From contig CM055098.1 in NCBI GenBank assembly GCA_029204225.1, positions 5,263,246-5,327,245 of the forward strand: a stretch of 64,000 nt of DNA, in the 5' to 3' direction. Source of the DNA: Diphasiastrum complanatum. Lineage: Eukaryota; Streptophyta; Lycopodiopsida; Lycopodiales; Lycopodiaceae. The notes under the pieces are model-generated. The model ran no database searches. It worked only from the letters and a program-made list of their open reading frames with translations, and was not told where the DNA came from. Positions 1 through 13,724 of this stretch are shown here, piece after piece; the stretch's first letter is position 1; the number at the start of each line of letters is the position of its first letter. A program made the position numbers and the translations under genes.

Positions 1-1105
1 ATTAGGTGTAGACCTAACCCTAGGTGGAGTTTGGTGAGTCATAGGGTTGGTGGCAATTCTCACCAAGCACTCCTAGATTAACTCGTAGATTCTAGGAACT
101 CGACTTGGGGCTCAAGAAATGCCAATGATTCCTATCTAAAACTGAATCCTTTTACTTCTAATCTGACACTTGTCAACCAAGATGGTACCATGTGGCAATA
201 ATCTACAGGTAGTTTTTATTATTTTAACACTGCTTAAAAAGTAGCTAGTTTAAGACATACATGAACTATTGCCATCAAGCATTGATCTAAACTTCAAGAG
301 TGAAGAATTTTGTTGTAGGTTGAGTGATCATATAAAAATCATTACTGAGCTAAATGAGACACTCTTTTGCAAACATTGAAAGCCAAACCTACCAAAACAT
401 ATCCAAAACATCAGTCATCTCAATAAGTGATTCCATCCTCACTTTTCACAATAAATAGTTGTTTGAGGTAAGCCTATCATTGGCCTTTCGACATGAATCC
501 ACTTGATGTAGTCATGTAGCAATGACCTGATCCTTCTCTTTCAACCTGTTCCAATGCACAAAGCACTCTTTTGAAATACAACAAATATTTCCAAAAAGAA
601 ATCACAAAGATATGGAACTTCTCAATTCTCTTCTAGCACTCATATCAAGCAAATCAACCTATGATCTATCCTCAATCTAATGACTTTTTTCACTTCCTAA
701 GATTGAAACACACTAAAATGAAGTTCAGAAAGCTCACAAATACTTGATATGCAATCTTGTAGCCACCACTTAGGCTTTTCTAATGCATCAAAAATAGGCC
801 AAAGCCAGTATGTGAAGTGTGAAATCAAAGTTGATCAAGTATATAAATCTAATTTGAGTTTTGATCTACAAAAGATCCAATCTACATATGCAAAGAACTC
901 AATTTTTGAGTAGGGGTCAATCTAGCATGCTTTAGCATGATATCTCCTCCAAATCCTTGGTAGATGTGATTGCTTCCTTCATAACCTAAAACAAAAGAGC
1001 TCTAATAACATGTGAAGAATTTAAGATCATTAAGATCCAAAATCCTCCCTTTGAACTTTGGTTAGAAAGAAAACAAATCACAATCTTGCCAATGTAGTCC
1101 TGTGC
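1..1105 (-). mobile_element. Ty1/copia relic: leader, start of gag and end of 5' LTR
   Basis: Read on the minus strand, about 330-1105 matches 33600-34400 of the better copia element nearly base for base. The match covers the LTR end, the leader and the region around the gag start. The LTR ends in CTTCACA at 1011 and is followed by TGTTATTAGAGC (1010-999), a decayed initiator tRNA-Met primer-binding site. Homology stops near 1105, where the gypsy-like sequence begins, so the rest of the LTR is missing. Below about 330 the match fades. No long frame survives. Confidence 0.7.
999..1010 (-). other. Decayed retrotransposon primer-binding site
   Basis: TGTTATTAGAGC on the minus strand differs at two positions from TGGTATCAGAGC, the complement of the plant initiator tRNA-Met 3' end. 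It directly follows an LTR end in CA, as at 33703. Confidence 0.6.
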
Positions 1106-4100
1106 ATGTAACCATGCAATCCCCATGCAGGTCAACTATAAATAGATCACATCTCTTCATGCAGTCCTCCTGCCTATATCCGTCACACAGACATGCAATA
1201 CTCCATATATCTCAATTAGAGTGTCTGGGTCCTCTCAAGGTAATTAGCTAAAAACAGGCCTTGACATGGAATTAAATCATGGCGTGACCAATAATCTCGA
1301 GTACTGGAGGGTCGGTCTACCATATTAGGACTATTCCAGGTCCTTAATCGAATATGGCCATAACATTCTTCCCTCCTTAAACTGCTTCTATCCTTAGAAG
1401 CTCTTCAAAACAGAAAAGAATTACAAAACAGTTCTTTTAACTTTCAATATTAACCGAGAAAACCATTATTCTTAATCTGACTTTCATATCAAACAAGTAC
1501 TGAGAGAAAAACTGTTTTTAACCGTTAATCCCTGTTTTGGAGTACAAACTCTGGTTTGGAAAAGTACATTAAGAGATATATGGTTACACTCAAAACAAGT
1601 TAGTGACATCACCTTCATGTAAAACATTTACATGAACCACTAGATGAAGTATACCTAACTTAGGAGAATAAAGTTAAAGAAAAAATAATATTTACGATCT
1701 AAAATTATTCACAAACTTTGGCAGACAATTCATAAAAAGCTTCCAAATACAACTATCCTTAGAATCCAATTCTAAGATATAATAATTCATTCAACTAGAA
1801 TCTCTTGGAGAATCATTAATATATAGAATGATTAAAACTCAACTCTGAGTATCCCAAATACTCTTTTGAGTTAAATGCTCCTGTTTCTAGCACCAAATGC
1901 AAGAAAATAGCATTCATTCATCTTAATAGACTTATCTATCTCCTATGGTAACTGGAGATCCAATCAAACAAAAAATTGTACTCAAGCATCTACAGACCAT
2001 AAACTGTAATAGAATAGCATCCACTAGATAAATAAAATAATGTCTGTGAGATCCATAGGTTCCCAATTAAAATATTGGAGTAGAGAGATTCAAAACACTG
2101 ATATGAATTCTTACTCAATTAATAGACCAAGACTTAATCGTCACACTTAAGAATCATTACAATTCCTTATAATCCTCTGACAACAATTAAGTATCTATTT
2201 ATGATCTGTCAACTATAAATATTTAGATTCGTATGATTCGTCAATCATAATTTTTTGGAATCCAAAACCATACTTAATCATTTAGAGGATACTGGAGTAT
2301 ATGTCCCACATAACTCAAGAAAAGTAAGAATCATTTCAAAATCTTTCCACTAAGAAAATACTGGATTTAGGAATATTCTTCAACCAGGATTCTTAAACTG
2401 AAGTGCAAGATTCAAGGTCTATAAATCATTGGTAATTAAAGACTGAACGCATACCAAAATGACAATCATCTTCAACTACAAAAACTTTAGATTACAATCC
2501 AAAATCACATCTAGATACCCAAAGTCCTGCTAAATATCAATTTAGTTATTATTCTTGGATCCATTATGATTCGTTATCCAATTGAGCTCTCTGGGATACA
2601 ATCACTAATGAGTTGAGTCCCTTCCGTAACTAAGGAATACTCTATCCCAAGAATAATGTATATCCAATGCACATAATTTTAGCTGATGAATTCCAATGAT
2701 TCACTAATCATGCATCTTACAAGCAATATAAAAACTATAAGTTTCTGGTGATTCCACATCACACTGATCGTTTTACCAATTAACTTCATCTTGGAGTAAT
2801 CAACTACTCAAGTTAATTGCCAATGATTCAAAAATCTCAAATGTCTAGGTGCAGATCTTAATTGTACCGTACAACACCACATTTAGATCCATATCCAAAT
2901 CATTCATAAGTTAATCCATAAATCTTCACACAAAGATTTGTTAACTCTACAAGTATCTGTCAAACAATATTTGATCATATGTCTATGTTCACCGACTAGG
3001 TTAAGTGCACGAAATAACTTTAGTAACCGGGAATACACAGTAGATTCATACAAGATTAATCGTGCACATATGTGAATAATCTCACTATGACCCAGTACAT
3101 AAACACATATTTATCTGACACATTCCTCCAGAACCCACATATGTTACTCACATATCTCACCGAGATCTTGTAACTCAGCTACAAAAGATTTTCTATTTCT
3201 CTGAGTAAATAACATATCCGAAAAATCCCTGAGACAAATAACATTCCTCTCAACAGTTTTCCAATCCAATTTTCTCTAATGCATAATTTCTTCTACTTAA
3301 TCAACCCCTCTCTAATCCTAGTACTCAAACTAAGATTAGGTTGATCCCATTACAGAACTCTCAGACTTAACTTCTGATAAAACTTACTTCTATTCCAACC
3401 AAAATGGAATTAGTAACCTTTGACCATTCATTGTACTACTTATAGATAATGATTTAACTTTCAAACCTTGTCTAGATCCAGATTGTCCATACAATCCCTA
3501 GAAAATTTCTCTTATTCGGAAAGTTCCAATTAGGTATCTTACTCTAAATTTATCCGAAATTACTTTCAGATCAAACTTCATTTCTAAACCACAGCTGGTT
3601 TTCTTCTGAAAACTATGCAACCCACAGATTCCCAAATAGAATTTTATCCCATCACTTCACCCCTCCTTTTAAACAAATTATCAATTTCAATAAAAGTTAA
3701 CTGGAAAGATGATATATGAAAATATCCAAACACATGAAAAAGTCAGTAATAAGTGCATTCCACAAAAGGATTCACTCAATTATAAACATGACTTTTCCTT
3801 CAAATATTTTCAACCCGAGTGACAGAAACCACCATTCCATTGAAATCCATTTTTGCAAAAAGAGATATTCAAGGCTTAATGAATAAAAATACTTAAACCA
3901 TAGAATTTATCTGAATTCCATGTCTATTCACACAAGTAGTAATTTATATGACATAACAGTCTTTCAGAAGAATAACTTCATGTTGGAAAGAATAATATAA
4001 ACCACTCTGATGTCTTATATTCAAGAAATTACTAAGGAGTAAAGGATTAATTAAGAAAGCCAAAAATAGATTTGAGGGCCTCTGATTTTGTAAATAATGA

Positions 4101-5770
4101 GATACCACATTGGGATCTAGACTAAACCTCAAAATTTTCCAAAATATCCCACATTTGATCAAACAGTTTTCTTTTTCCCATATTGCGACTAGGTACTAAA
4201 ACACACCATTGATTATCAGATCTTTACAGTCCAAGAATTTCCTTTCCAAAATTACTGATGTCCCATACCATCAGCTTTTTCTTCCAAAAAACTCTTAACC
4301 GCCTTATCTAATATTCTAGAGATCCACTGATCATCTAGCTGTCCTGTTATCCACATAGGATATTATCTCTTGTTCCCATACTCTGGAGAATTCCTTTATT
4401 TGGATGACTGGCATGCCTATTAGATGAATATCCAAATCCACACCTGATCTTGTGATCTAAACAGAAGGATTAACATGGTCCAACACTACATTCTGATCCT
4501 TACAGATTAATGATAAGCTTCAAATCCCCCTTGATCCCAAAACATCAACTCTAGGGACAAGCTTCTATCAATTAACAGATCCAATGTAATCCATGTATCA
4601 GATTCTACTTCTAACATCACAATTGACATCCAAAACTATGGATAACTCAATGGCCACAAAGTATTAGCTATGAATTCAACTAAATGAATCCTACCCAGGA
4701 AATTAATATTCAGTATTAAGCAATTATTTATTGGGATTACTAAAATCCTAATTGCGAAATACATTTCCCGATCACACTTACTACCATTGATGTCCACTCT
4801 TCTTCCCTCCTTAGAATTTTTAGTTCCCTAAAAATCTTTAAGCTAAGATATCAAGAAGACGTAACAACATTAATAAATGTTTAAAATTAATTACTGTAGG
4901 AAAAAGTCTAAAACAATTTCATTCTGTTCTATATCTGGACTGAATATCTGATATATCAAAAATCATTTACTAGTATGTGATGCAGTACTAGTCTGATTTT
5001 TTGAATATAATTCACCATAGGATTTAACTGGAAATGAAATCAGTTTTTTAATTCCTACAATTTTTCCAATAAAATTGAATTGTTTTCTTTTTTATTGACT
5101 AGTCTGGCATTACTCCATCAATATTGACAAAAATTAACCAAACTTAGAATATGAAATTTCATGAATGGAAATCCTACCAATAGGATTTCAGAACTCTTAA
5201 ACTGTATCCAAACAAGATTCCATTGACTGGATAAAAAATTCTATCATCATTCATTTTAACTAGCCATTTCATATTGTTTGATGATTTTAAATTCAATTTT
5301 GACGAGTATTTTGCACAAACGTTAATTTGATCCATTTCCAACGATCAATATTGATTAGAAATATTCTAGACAAGTAACAAATTTCAAACTTTAACCCAAG
5401 TTCGAAATTCAACAGAAAAGAAAAAACTCAATTTTAACTTTCAATCTGGGAAGAACTTAGCTTTTTTAATTTAGTCATCAACAAACATAGTACCAAAAAA
5501 TTAAATTTTCTTGAACCGGGTACCGTCTTAAAAAGCAATTCATGAGGAACGAATATTTTGCTCTCAATCCTGAATATATGAACCGAATTCATAGATGGCC
5601 TGTTAGGATAGCAAATTTTAATTGTTACCTCACAACGGTTAATGAATTCAATTCATTCACCCTTATCAATCCAGTCAGATTTACCAAATCGTCTTTCCGA
5701 ATCGATATTGGCTTTTTCCCATATGGTTTCCGCATTTAGACTATGACTTAATTCTCATGCGTTAACTGGA
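1106..5770 (-). mobile_element. Ty3/gypsy relic, copy A (heavily decayed)
   Basis: No ORF longer than about 80 codons survives. Blocks between about 2560 and 4345 align with 6890-8705 in the same order and orientation. Examples are the TGTCCCATACCA(T/C)CAGCTTT block at 4257 and 8630, and the block around CTCAAATGTCTAGGTG at 2837 and 7175. Copy B carries a recognisable gypsy reverse transcriptase, so this stretch is assigned to the same family by homology. Between 4390 and 4700 the copies do not match, and copy A lacks the reverse transcriptase segment there. The ends are not defined. Confidence 0.55.
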
Positions 5771-6691
5771 AAAGTAGTCGACGAATTGGAAATTCATTAC
5801 CAATCAGAGGCTCTCTTCACATGGAAAAAAAAAATAGCTCAAACCTCATGCAAGAGTTTTTTTTTTTCAATGACGCAAAAACCACAACCAAAACCTTATG
5901 GGCATGCAACTACCCCCACCCCTCTTTCTCAAAACCCTAGAAACAAACACCTAATATGTTTGTGCTTCCCACGGCGGCCCCTTCTCGAGAGAGAGACAGA
6001 AGCAGGACCTCGAGAGGCATAGCTCACTTATTTCTGCTGTAGCATCCTCTGGATTCAGTGTTTTACATTAGTTCAATAACCAAGATTTCAGCTCACAGAG
6101 AGAAACAAACGTCAGAGTGTTGATCATCAGCGAGCAATAGGAAGTGCAATATTTTTTGTACAAGGCAACGACACTCCAGTTACTCATTCCATAGCATGCA
6201 GGTTGTACCGATGCAAGCAGAAGGTCTTTTTTTTTTTTTTTTAAAGGAATAAAAATCTAGAACTGAGGTTGTAAGATTGCTTCATACCAGAGAATTTACA
6301 ACTTTGCAATTTCATTCTATGTCTTTAGTTAGCATGCTTCACGTGAGGATCAAATTTAGAGAAACTTCAATCCCTTACATGCAATGATTTGCTTCAGGAA
6401 ACATAAATTGCCCTTTAACAATCTATCAATAAACAGATGTTAATTATGCATGAATCAAATCTCCCAAAGCATTATGAATCTGTGCAACTATAAAACTCTC
6501 TATGTTATGAAGATTCATATAGCAAATTTTTAGCATTATGGTCAATGAATGTGTAGAAGGGCACTCTACCACCAACTTTGAAAAATCACCAAAAAATTGA
6601 AAAATTCCATTCCAACTTTCTTTGAGAAATCTGTACTCCAATCCAATGTAGAGCTTGCTTCCATCCCATCCCAAAACCGCATCTTAGTCGT
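5771..6691. other. Unassigned segment between two gypsy relics
   Basis: Only short, unsupported ORFs occur, including one of 78 codons at 5786-6022. There is an A-rich stretch at 5826-5836 and poly-T at 6226-6241. Because a primer-binding site lies at 6692-6703 on the minus strand, this should be the leader of another decayed LTR element, but I recognise no gag sequence. Confidence 0.3.
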
Positions 6692-6703
6692 GCTCTGATA
6701 CCA
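6692..6703 (-). other. Primer-binding site for initiator tRNA-Met
   Basis: A perfect TGGTATCAGAGC is read on the minus strand. The LTR it belonged to should lie just above 6704, but its CA end is not clear. Confidence 0.6.
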
Positions 6704-6869
6704 AGGTAAAGTCCTTAAAGGATTACCCCTAAGAGGAGGAATATAAGAGCAGATAATTAAAGAGAGATGACATACTAAAACAATTTTAACACTCGTCTTT
6801 AACAACATAAACTTTATACAATTACCTAGAACAAAATATAGATATTATAAAGTTATGTTGAATTCCATC

Positions 6870-9800
6870 TGAATTTAGTGACAACTCTTGGTATTTGTTA
6901 AACTTTGTCATCCAATATGAGCTCACTGGGATACAGGCAATAACTTAGAGTCTATTTTCCATTCGAAAAATATTCTATACCAAGAATTTCCTATATTCTA
7001 TGCACATAACTTTCATTGATGAATCCCAATGACTCACAAAGCATGTGTCTTACAAGCAATATAGATAAAAATAAAATAGTTCCTAGTGAATTCTTTTCAC
7101 ACCGCTTATTTGACCAATTAACTTTAACCAGGAGTAATCCAACTTTGCAAGTCAATTGCTAATGATTCAGAAATCTCAAATGTCTAGGTGTTGAATTCAT
7201 TTATCCTGGAACTTATTTCTCAACAACAACACATTTAGATCCTCTTCTAAATTATGTCTAAGTCAATTAATTCATCCTTTCTATAGAAAGAATCATTAAT
7301 TTGCAAGTAATTGTTCTAAACATTACTTGTTCATATATCTATGCCCACTGACTAGTTTAAGTATATGATATAAACTCAGTACATAGGAATCACATAGTAG
7401 ATGATTTAGACGTACGTGATCAAAATATTCCACAATGATCCAATACATAAACATAGGCTATAAACTAGCAGATTCTTCAATAATTAGCATGTGTTATTCA
7501 CATAACTCACTAAGAATCTTGCAACTCAGCTACAAAAGAGCTCTATTTCTCATGAGTAAATAACATATCTGGGAAATCTTTAAAGTGAATAATTCCACAT
7601 CATAAGATTTCCAACCATCAAAACTTTTACTAACAAAATTTCTTCACTCAATCAACCTACATTAGATCTTAGTATTCAAACCAAGATTAGGTTGACTTAT
7701 ACATACATCTTTAGACATAAGATTAAGATTAAAGCTTTATTTCCACTTGATCCAATCCATACCAAAATGGTACTTGGTAAGCCAATCACTGGAAGCTAAA
7801 TTTAATCTTTACTACTACTATCCATAATCATGAATAATTCATAGCTCAATACCCTCAAAACTCCTCTAGTTCCAAATTATTAGCAACAATCCCTAGAGAG
7901 TTCCTATATTTCACTAGGATAGTTCAACTTGCACAACTTACTGGATTTCTCAAAAGAAATCTATGCACCCAATTGATCCATTGAAAGTCTTATTATTATC
8001 TCTTCATCTCCCTCTTTCTAAAAGAAATTTAATAATTTCCCTTAAAAAGGTCCTCAAGATACAATGTATAAAATATCGAAGATCATAAAAAGTCAGTAAT
8101 GAGTATCCAATACTATTTTACATCGGACTTTCTCCAAAATCATAAAATATCTTATCCAGAGTGATAGAAATATTACATCTCAATAATCAACTATCAAATA
8201 AAGATAATCATTTTGGTCTAGAAAGTCTAAATTCCATGAATTCAGTCATTCCTTCACTGAATCTGAATCAATTGAAAATGTCATATGACCCATATTCATC
8301 ACCATATGAAAGTATAATTTCATATAACAATAATTAGTCCTTCATAGTTCCCCACAGGAAGGAGTTATATGAATTTCAATCCAATTGTCTTGTATTTAAA
8401 AAATTTCTAAAAAGTATGAGTCCAAATAAAAGAGAAATAGATTTAAGGGTCTCCAGATTTTGTAAATAATGAGATACCATTTAGGATCCAGATCTATATC
8501 TCATAATTCCCCAAAATACCCTAATAAAAAGAACCAATGGATTCATCTATTAGTATTACCATTACAGTGATCACTAACCATTGGTGTACAGATCACTCTC
8601 GCACAAGAAATTTTCTTTGAAATCACTGATGTCCCATACCACCAGCTTTCCCTTTAAAAAATTCTCTGCTTCTAGATCTTCAATAAAAAAGACCAACTGG
8701 CTATCCTATATCCAAATATAGGATCCGATTCATAACCAATTCCAGGAGATACTTCTAGCCATTGAATTCTCTCATGCTCCTTAAGCTTTTTTATGTAGAT
8801 GAACACATTATCTAAGAATACCACTATGCATTGACCCAGATATAGACGAAAAGTATTGCTATAGACTGTTGAAATGTGACAAGTGTATTCATTGAACCAA
8901 AAGGAACATTAAGAATTTTAATGCAACTGAATAAATATTGTAATCCATTTCAAAATTGGTCAAAAATATTTCATTCCTTCCAAAAGTTAGTACACTTGGT
9001 TGTTCAGTCATTATAAAGAATCTCTTTATAATGCCTCAAAAAGAATCCAAATTACTAGATTCATGTATGGAACCCATTCCATCTGCATGTCATTTGCAAC
9101 TTCCAAGGATTTAAACCAAATCCAATGGCAACACAAAATGGTTCCATAATTGGACTATTATCCGACTGTCATTACTTTTCTCTTAGAATTTTTTATTCCT
9201 CAGACTCTAAATAAATGTTGGGAAAAAAAAAACCAATTTTCAGAGAAAATTTAAAAATAATTTTAAAGCTTAATTCCCAATTGCATTCTCACTCGCTATC
9301 TCTTATACTTTAGGAATTCGAAGTAGATTAATGTAATTGGTCCACTTAGCCAACCCATCATCTACCCCTCATGCTTCACCTACTTCCTCACTTTCCAAAT
9401 GTGGTTAAAAAAACCTAAACTTGAATTAGTAGAATCTCTATCTATTGGTCATTCAGACTGTTTCGATTGTTCATTAGTCAAGTGTCGCACTCAACTACTA
9501 GCATATCTACACATAGTTTGGTATAGAAACCATTCCAATAAGACTGGCATTATTCTCAACCACTATTGATCACATAGACCAGAAATTGCTCTGTTTAGTT
9601 GATAGATCCCAAAATCTGCAACCAAAAGTGAGAAGTACTGTGACCTTACAAAAATGACTAATTTTATATCCATAAGGTCATTCACTTTGTAAGCTATTCC
9701 CACTTGATAAAAAATTGACGAATTTGAACAAATTCAAAACATCCATGGTTCTTTCAAAATTTTACTTAACTAGAATTGTCAAAATCCGTTCGACCTAGAC

Positions 9801-10700
9801 CAAAACTATGAAAATCGAATTATTGCATCGACTTGGCAATTTCATAGTTGCCATCCCATTTTGAACTGACTTCGAAATATCCAGCATGCATTAGACATGA
9901 CATGCAATGATTTATTAAAAAAAACTCAATTTTTTTTTACGTAAACTACCTGATAACTGGGAAATTCGCTTCTTAACTAGTTCTAACAGAAACTGTATTC
10001 ATGCATGAAATTTCTTTAATCAACCTATTGTTACATCAATACCATGTATCCAGACATGCAAACTGGTTCAAAAAATTATTTTCAAAACTAGGAATGCACT
10101 TTACAACTTTACCTACTTGCATGCAATCAGAACATCACAGAAAATTTGCAAATTTCACTCTAAAATCCACCAAACTTCTAACGACCGTAACTTTGCTACA
10201 GAACTCCGATTTGGTCATTGTAAAGCACAATACAAAGGAAGAGTGGGTTAGCAAGCTGATTGCCATGTCACCATTCCACCTGGACTTCACACATGCAAGC
10301 TATTTTTGCCCAAAACAATAGTAGGAGGGCACACTTTCTCAAGGCGGTATCATAAAAAATTCAACTCCTGCCCCCACATGCATTCAATCAGAGGTTACAA
10401 GAACTCTACTAAGGTTAATTAGAAAGGCATAGAATCTTCTAACAGGTCCATCAAGCAAGCATAGCTCCGGATCAAGCAAAACTAGCTTCTATGTAGGGCG
10501 CCAACAAGCAAAATTTCGGATAGACGATGCCTAAGCCTCCCACCACTAAATTGGGTGCTTGAGGGCTCAAGTCAAAGGAAATTATACCTACCTTTCAGCT
10601 TGTATGCAAGTTCAAGGGTTTTAGATCCCATATCAAGAGTTATTCACGCTCAAAAATCACCAAAAATACACTAATTTTTGACATTTAACAGTGTCCGAAA
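6870..10700 (-). mobile_element. Ty3/gypsy relic, copy B
   Basis: From high to low coordinates on the minus strand the order is leader (about 10700-9700), an unrecognised gag/protease area, reverse transcriptase (about 8960-8750) and 3' pol (8705-6890). The leader aligns with the plus-strand leader at 44200-45150 and with 32280-33130. The 3' pol part aligns with copy A. Frameshifts and stops are frequent throughout, so no protein can be made. LTRs were not identified. Confidence 0.65.
8750..8990 (-). pseudogene. Gypsy reverse transcriptase fragment
   Basis: Minus-strand translation gives ILNVPFGSMNTLVTFQQ, matching the family pattern MPFGLTNAPATFQ. About 20 codons later comes VVFLDNVFIYIKKLKEH, matching the VVFLDDILIYS active-site block. 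The second catalytic aspartate has become asparagine (codon inside 8807-8818). Upstream the frame is lost. In live gypsy elements this enzyme copies the element's RNA into DNA inside virus-like particles; this copy is dead. Confidence 0.75.
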
Positions 10701-11033
10701 CTTTGAGATAGCCCCTACATAGCTTCATTACACAACTAAAACATACATGAAAAGTTTTGTTCAAGAATTTTGAGAAAATCTCCCAAAATAGTGAAAAAAC
10801 CATTAAAACATGTTTTTTTTTAATCTTTTTTCGACATGTTCAAGTGGATCCAACATGCAAGTGCAATCTGACCTGATATACTATAATTTAATCATATGCA
10901 AGCCCATGATTTATATCAATCATGGTTCATATAGCCCATTTCGAGTCCAAAATCACCAATTTTTTTTTTAACCAAAACTCACTATCTAGATCCAATTTTG
11001 ATCATTACACTAGCATGAAGTCATTAGACACTC
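10701..11033. other. Stretch without a gene
   Basis: AT-rich, with poly-T/A runs at 10812 and 10962. It may be an outer part of the gypsy leader or an LTR, but I see no primer site, ORF or clear match. Confidence 0.3.
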
Positions 11034-11219
11034 TCATAATGATTGTATCAAAGTTTTCTTGTGATTGTTCCGTATTTTCATATCATTGTTGAGGAAGAAT
11101 GTAAATCTAGATGTGGATTTATGAGCGTCTACATTTCCTACCCAACTTGCATCTGAATAACCACCGAGAATATTGAGGTTTTCATTGTTGACTACTCCAT
11201 AACATATGCATAGGTCCAT
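11034..11219 (-). pseudogene. Copia RNase H fragment
   Basis: A 61-codon minus-strand frame reads LGGYSDASWVGNVDAHKST followed by SRFTFFLNN. This is the copia RNase H signature (GYSDADWAGD..D.RKSTSGY.FFL). The following residues no longer match the ISWSSKKQ block. It is an isolated scrap with no pol sequence on either side and does not belong to the gypsy relic next to it. Confidence 0.75.
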
Positions 11220-13080
11220 TTTTACAACTAGAAAGGTTTTCCCTCCAAGCTTTTAAGTTGATGTCCACCAATGCCTCCAAAGAGCCCTCCAAGGTTCTTT
11301 TCTTCCAATGTCCCTAAGATCCTTCCAAAGTAGACAATCAAATGGCCTCAAGAAATCACCACCACCAACCATAGCTAGATCCATGCATAAGCAAGCCAAT
11401 CTAGCACCCCCTTGCTACACCACTATCATTCACATAACCACCATCACAAGTACAAGCATACTCAAGATCCTACCCTGATCTAAGTCCCATACCAAAGATA
11501 GAGATCCTCACAAGAGTTATCTAGCAACAAAAATGCTCTCTACACCCTAGCCTCCACGCTAGTGCATAGAAGCAAGCACACCACAAGAATTCTCCCTTCA
11601 TATGGGTGCCCTCGTCGTCTCTTATAGATTGGAAATGACACCCTTCAAAGCACTAGAGAGTGTCCTCCCAAGCCAATGAGAAGAGGGGAGGCTAAGGAAA
11701 GGTCAAGAGCCTCATAAGCTAGTGGAAGGTCACGACACTCTTCCATAACTCATGTTTCTTGAATTATCATTTCTTGGGTGTTTTGGGGACATCAAGGGTC
11801 CATAGTAGGTGCACCCTCCTACTAGGTTCCAATGACCGCAAAATTTGGCCCAAGGCCAATTATGTGAACATGGCTTAAGGTTGAGGCCCAAGGTTTACAA
11901 AAATGACCAATACCCATGATAATGTCCTTCTAACATCTCACAAGGTTCCATACCTCCATCCAAGACATAGACATCTCCATGACCTTATCCAAGGACTCAA
12001 GTACCTTAATTCAAAGGCACCTAATCTTATGCAAGGGTGACATGCGATGATGGATTTGAAGTTGACTTTGGAGTGGATGCTTACTTGATTAAGATGGATG
12101 GTGAAGTGGTAGCAAGAGAAAGTAGATTTTGAAAGCTTCTTAAGCTGGTATATACTGAAGAAACTAACCTTTGTGGAAGAATGGTCAAGAAGAGCTTGGA
12201 TTATCTCAATAAAAATCCATGCTTTCCATGCTTAAGGAGGAGAAGGCAATTGGGTTGCCTCAATCTATGTTCCATGATGGTCACTTCGCCAATCAGATAA
12301 TGAGATTCAAGCTATGTGGTCCAATCATGGAGGGAGGTGCCAATCTTGAGGTCCAATCATTATGAGAGGGGAAATCCATGAGGTCCAATCAATTTAGAGG
12401 ATGTAATATGCTAGAACTCGGGCCTCTACCACATGGAAGTGTGCTCTCATTGTACATTCAGATTTTTTGAGAGATAATGCAATTTTGACTTGGAATCAAT
12501 TTGGTCTATTCTCTCTCTACCTAAGAGCAAGGTGCTTGGATTAAAGCCTCATAGTGAATTTTACTTATTTTTTTCATGTGGATGCAAGAAAACTACTTGT
12601 CTCTGGATGATTGTGTCTTTTGATGTGATTGAGCTCTTGCCTAGATTCAAAGTGTGGGAGATAGCTCTTCCAATCTTGAGTTGATTCATCCATCTTTGGT
12701 AGATGTGCAATCTCACATGCATGTAGGTCATGGTAGATCTTCATAAGGTCTTCAAATCTCCATTTTTGACATTTCAAAGTACATCTTCTAAGGAATTTTC
12801 ACAATGTCTCTCAATTCAAAACTTGAAATATTTTCAGCTGATAAAGTGGAGGACCCATCTTTTTCATCAAAGTCAACTGGCATAGCTTCTTTGAAATCAA
12901 TGTCCATTGTTGACAAGAAACCTTGTAAGTCAACTTTTCTCAATTGCGGATTTTATTCAGCCCATCGATCCAACCCTATGATTGGACTTAGATTTCATTC
13001 CAATTTCATTTTGGGTTGTTTTGAACCTTCAGTTGTATTTTTCAACCTTGGGCTATTTCGACCCTAATTCTTACCTTGGG
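11220..13080. other. Stretch without a supported gene
   Basis: Short ORFs of 64-87 codons occur at 12490-13067 on both strands, but they lack family features and overlap each other. At 13041 and 13210 a phrase around CTTGGGC...TTTCGACC is repeated on either side of the (AT)n tract, so local duplication has occurred. Nothing else is recognised. Confidence 0.35.
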
Positions 13081-13086
13081 CCATTT

Positions 13087-13667
<581 letters not shown>

Positions 13668-13722
<55 letters not shown>
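13668..13722. repeat. (TA)n microsatellite at the inversion breakpoint
   Basis: About 55 bases of pure TA, ending immediately before the plus-strand carboxyl half of the Helitron helicase. The matching amino half on the minus strand ends in another TA tract at 15799-15813. Confidence 0.95.
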
Positions 13723-13724
<2 letters not shown>

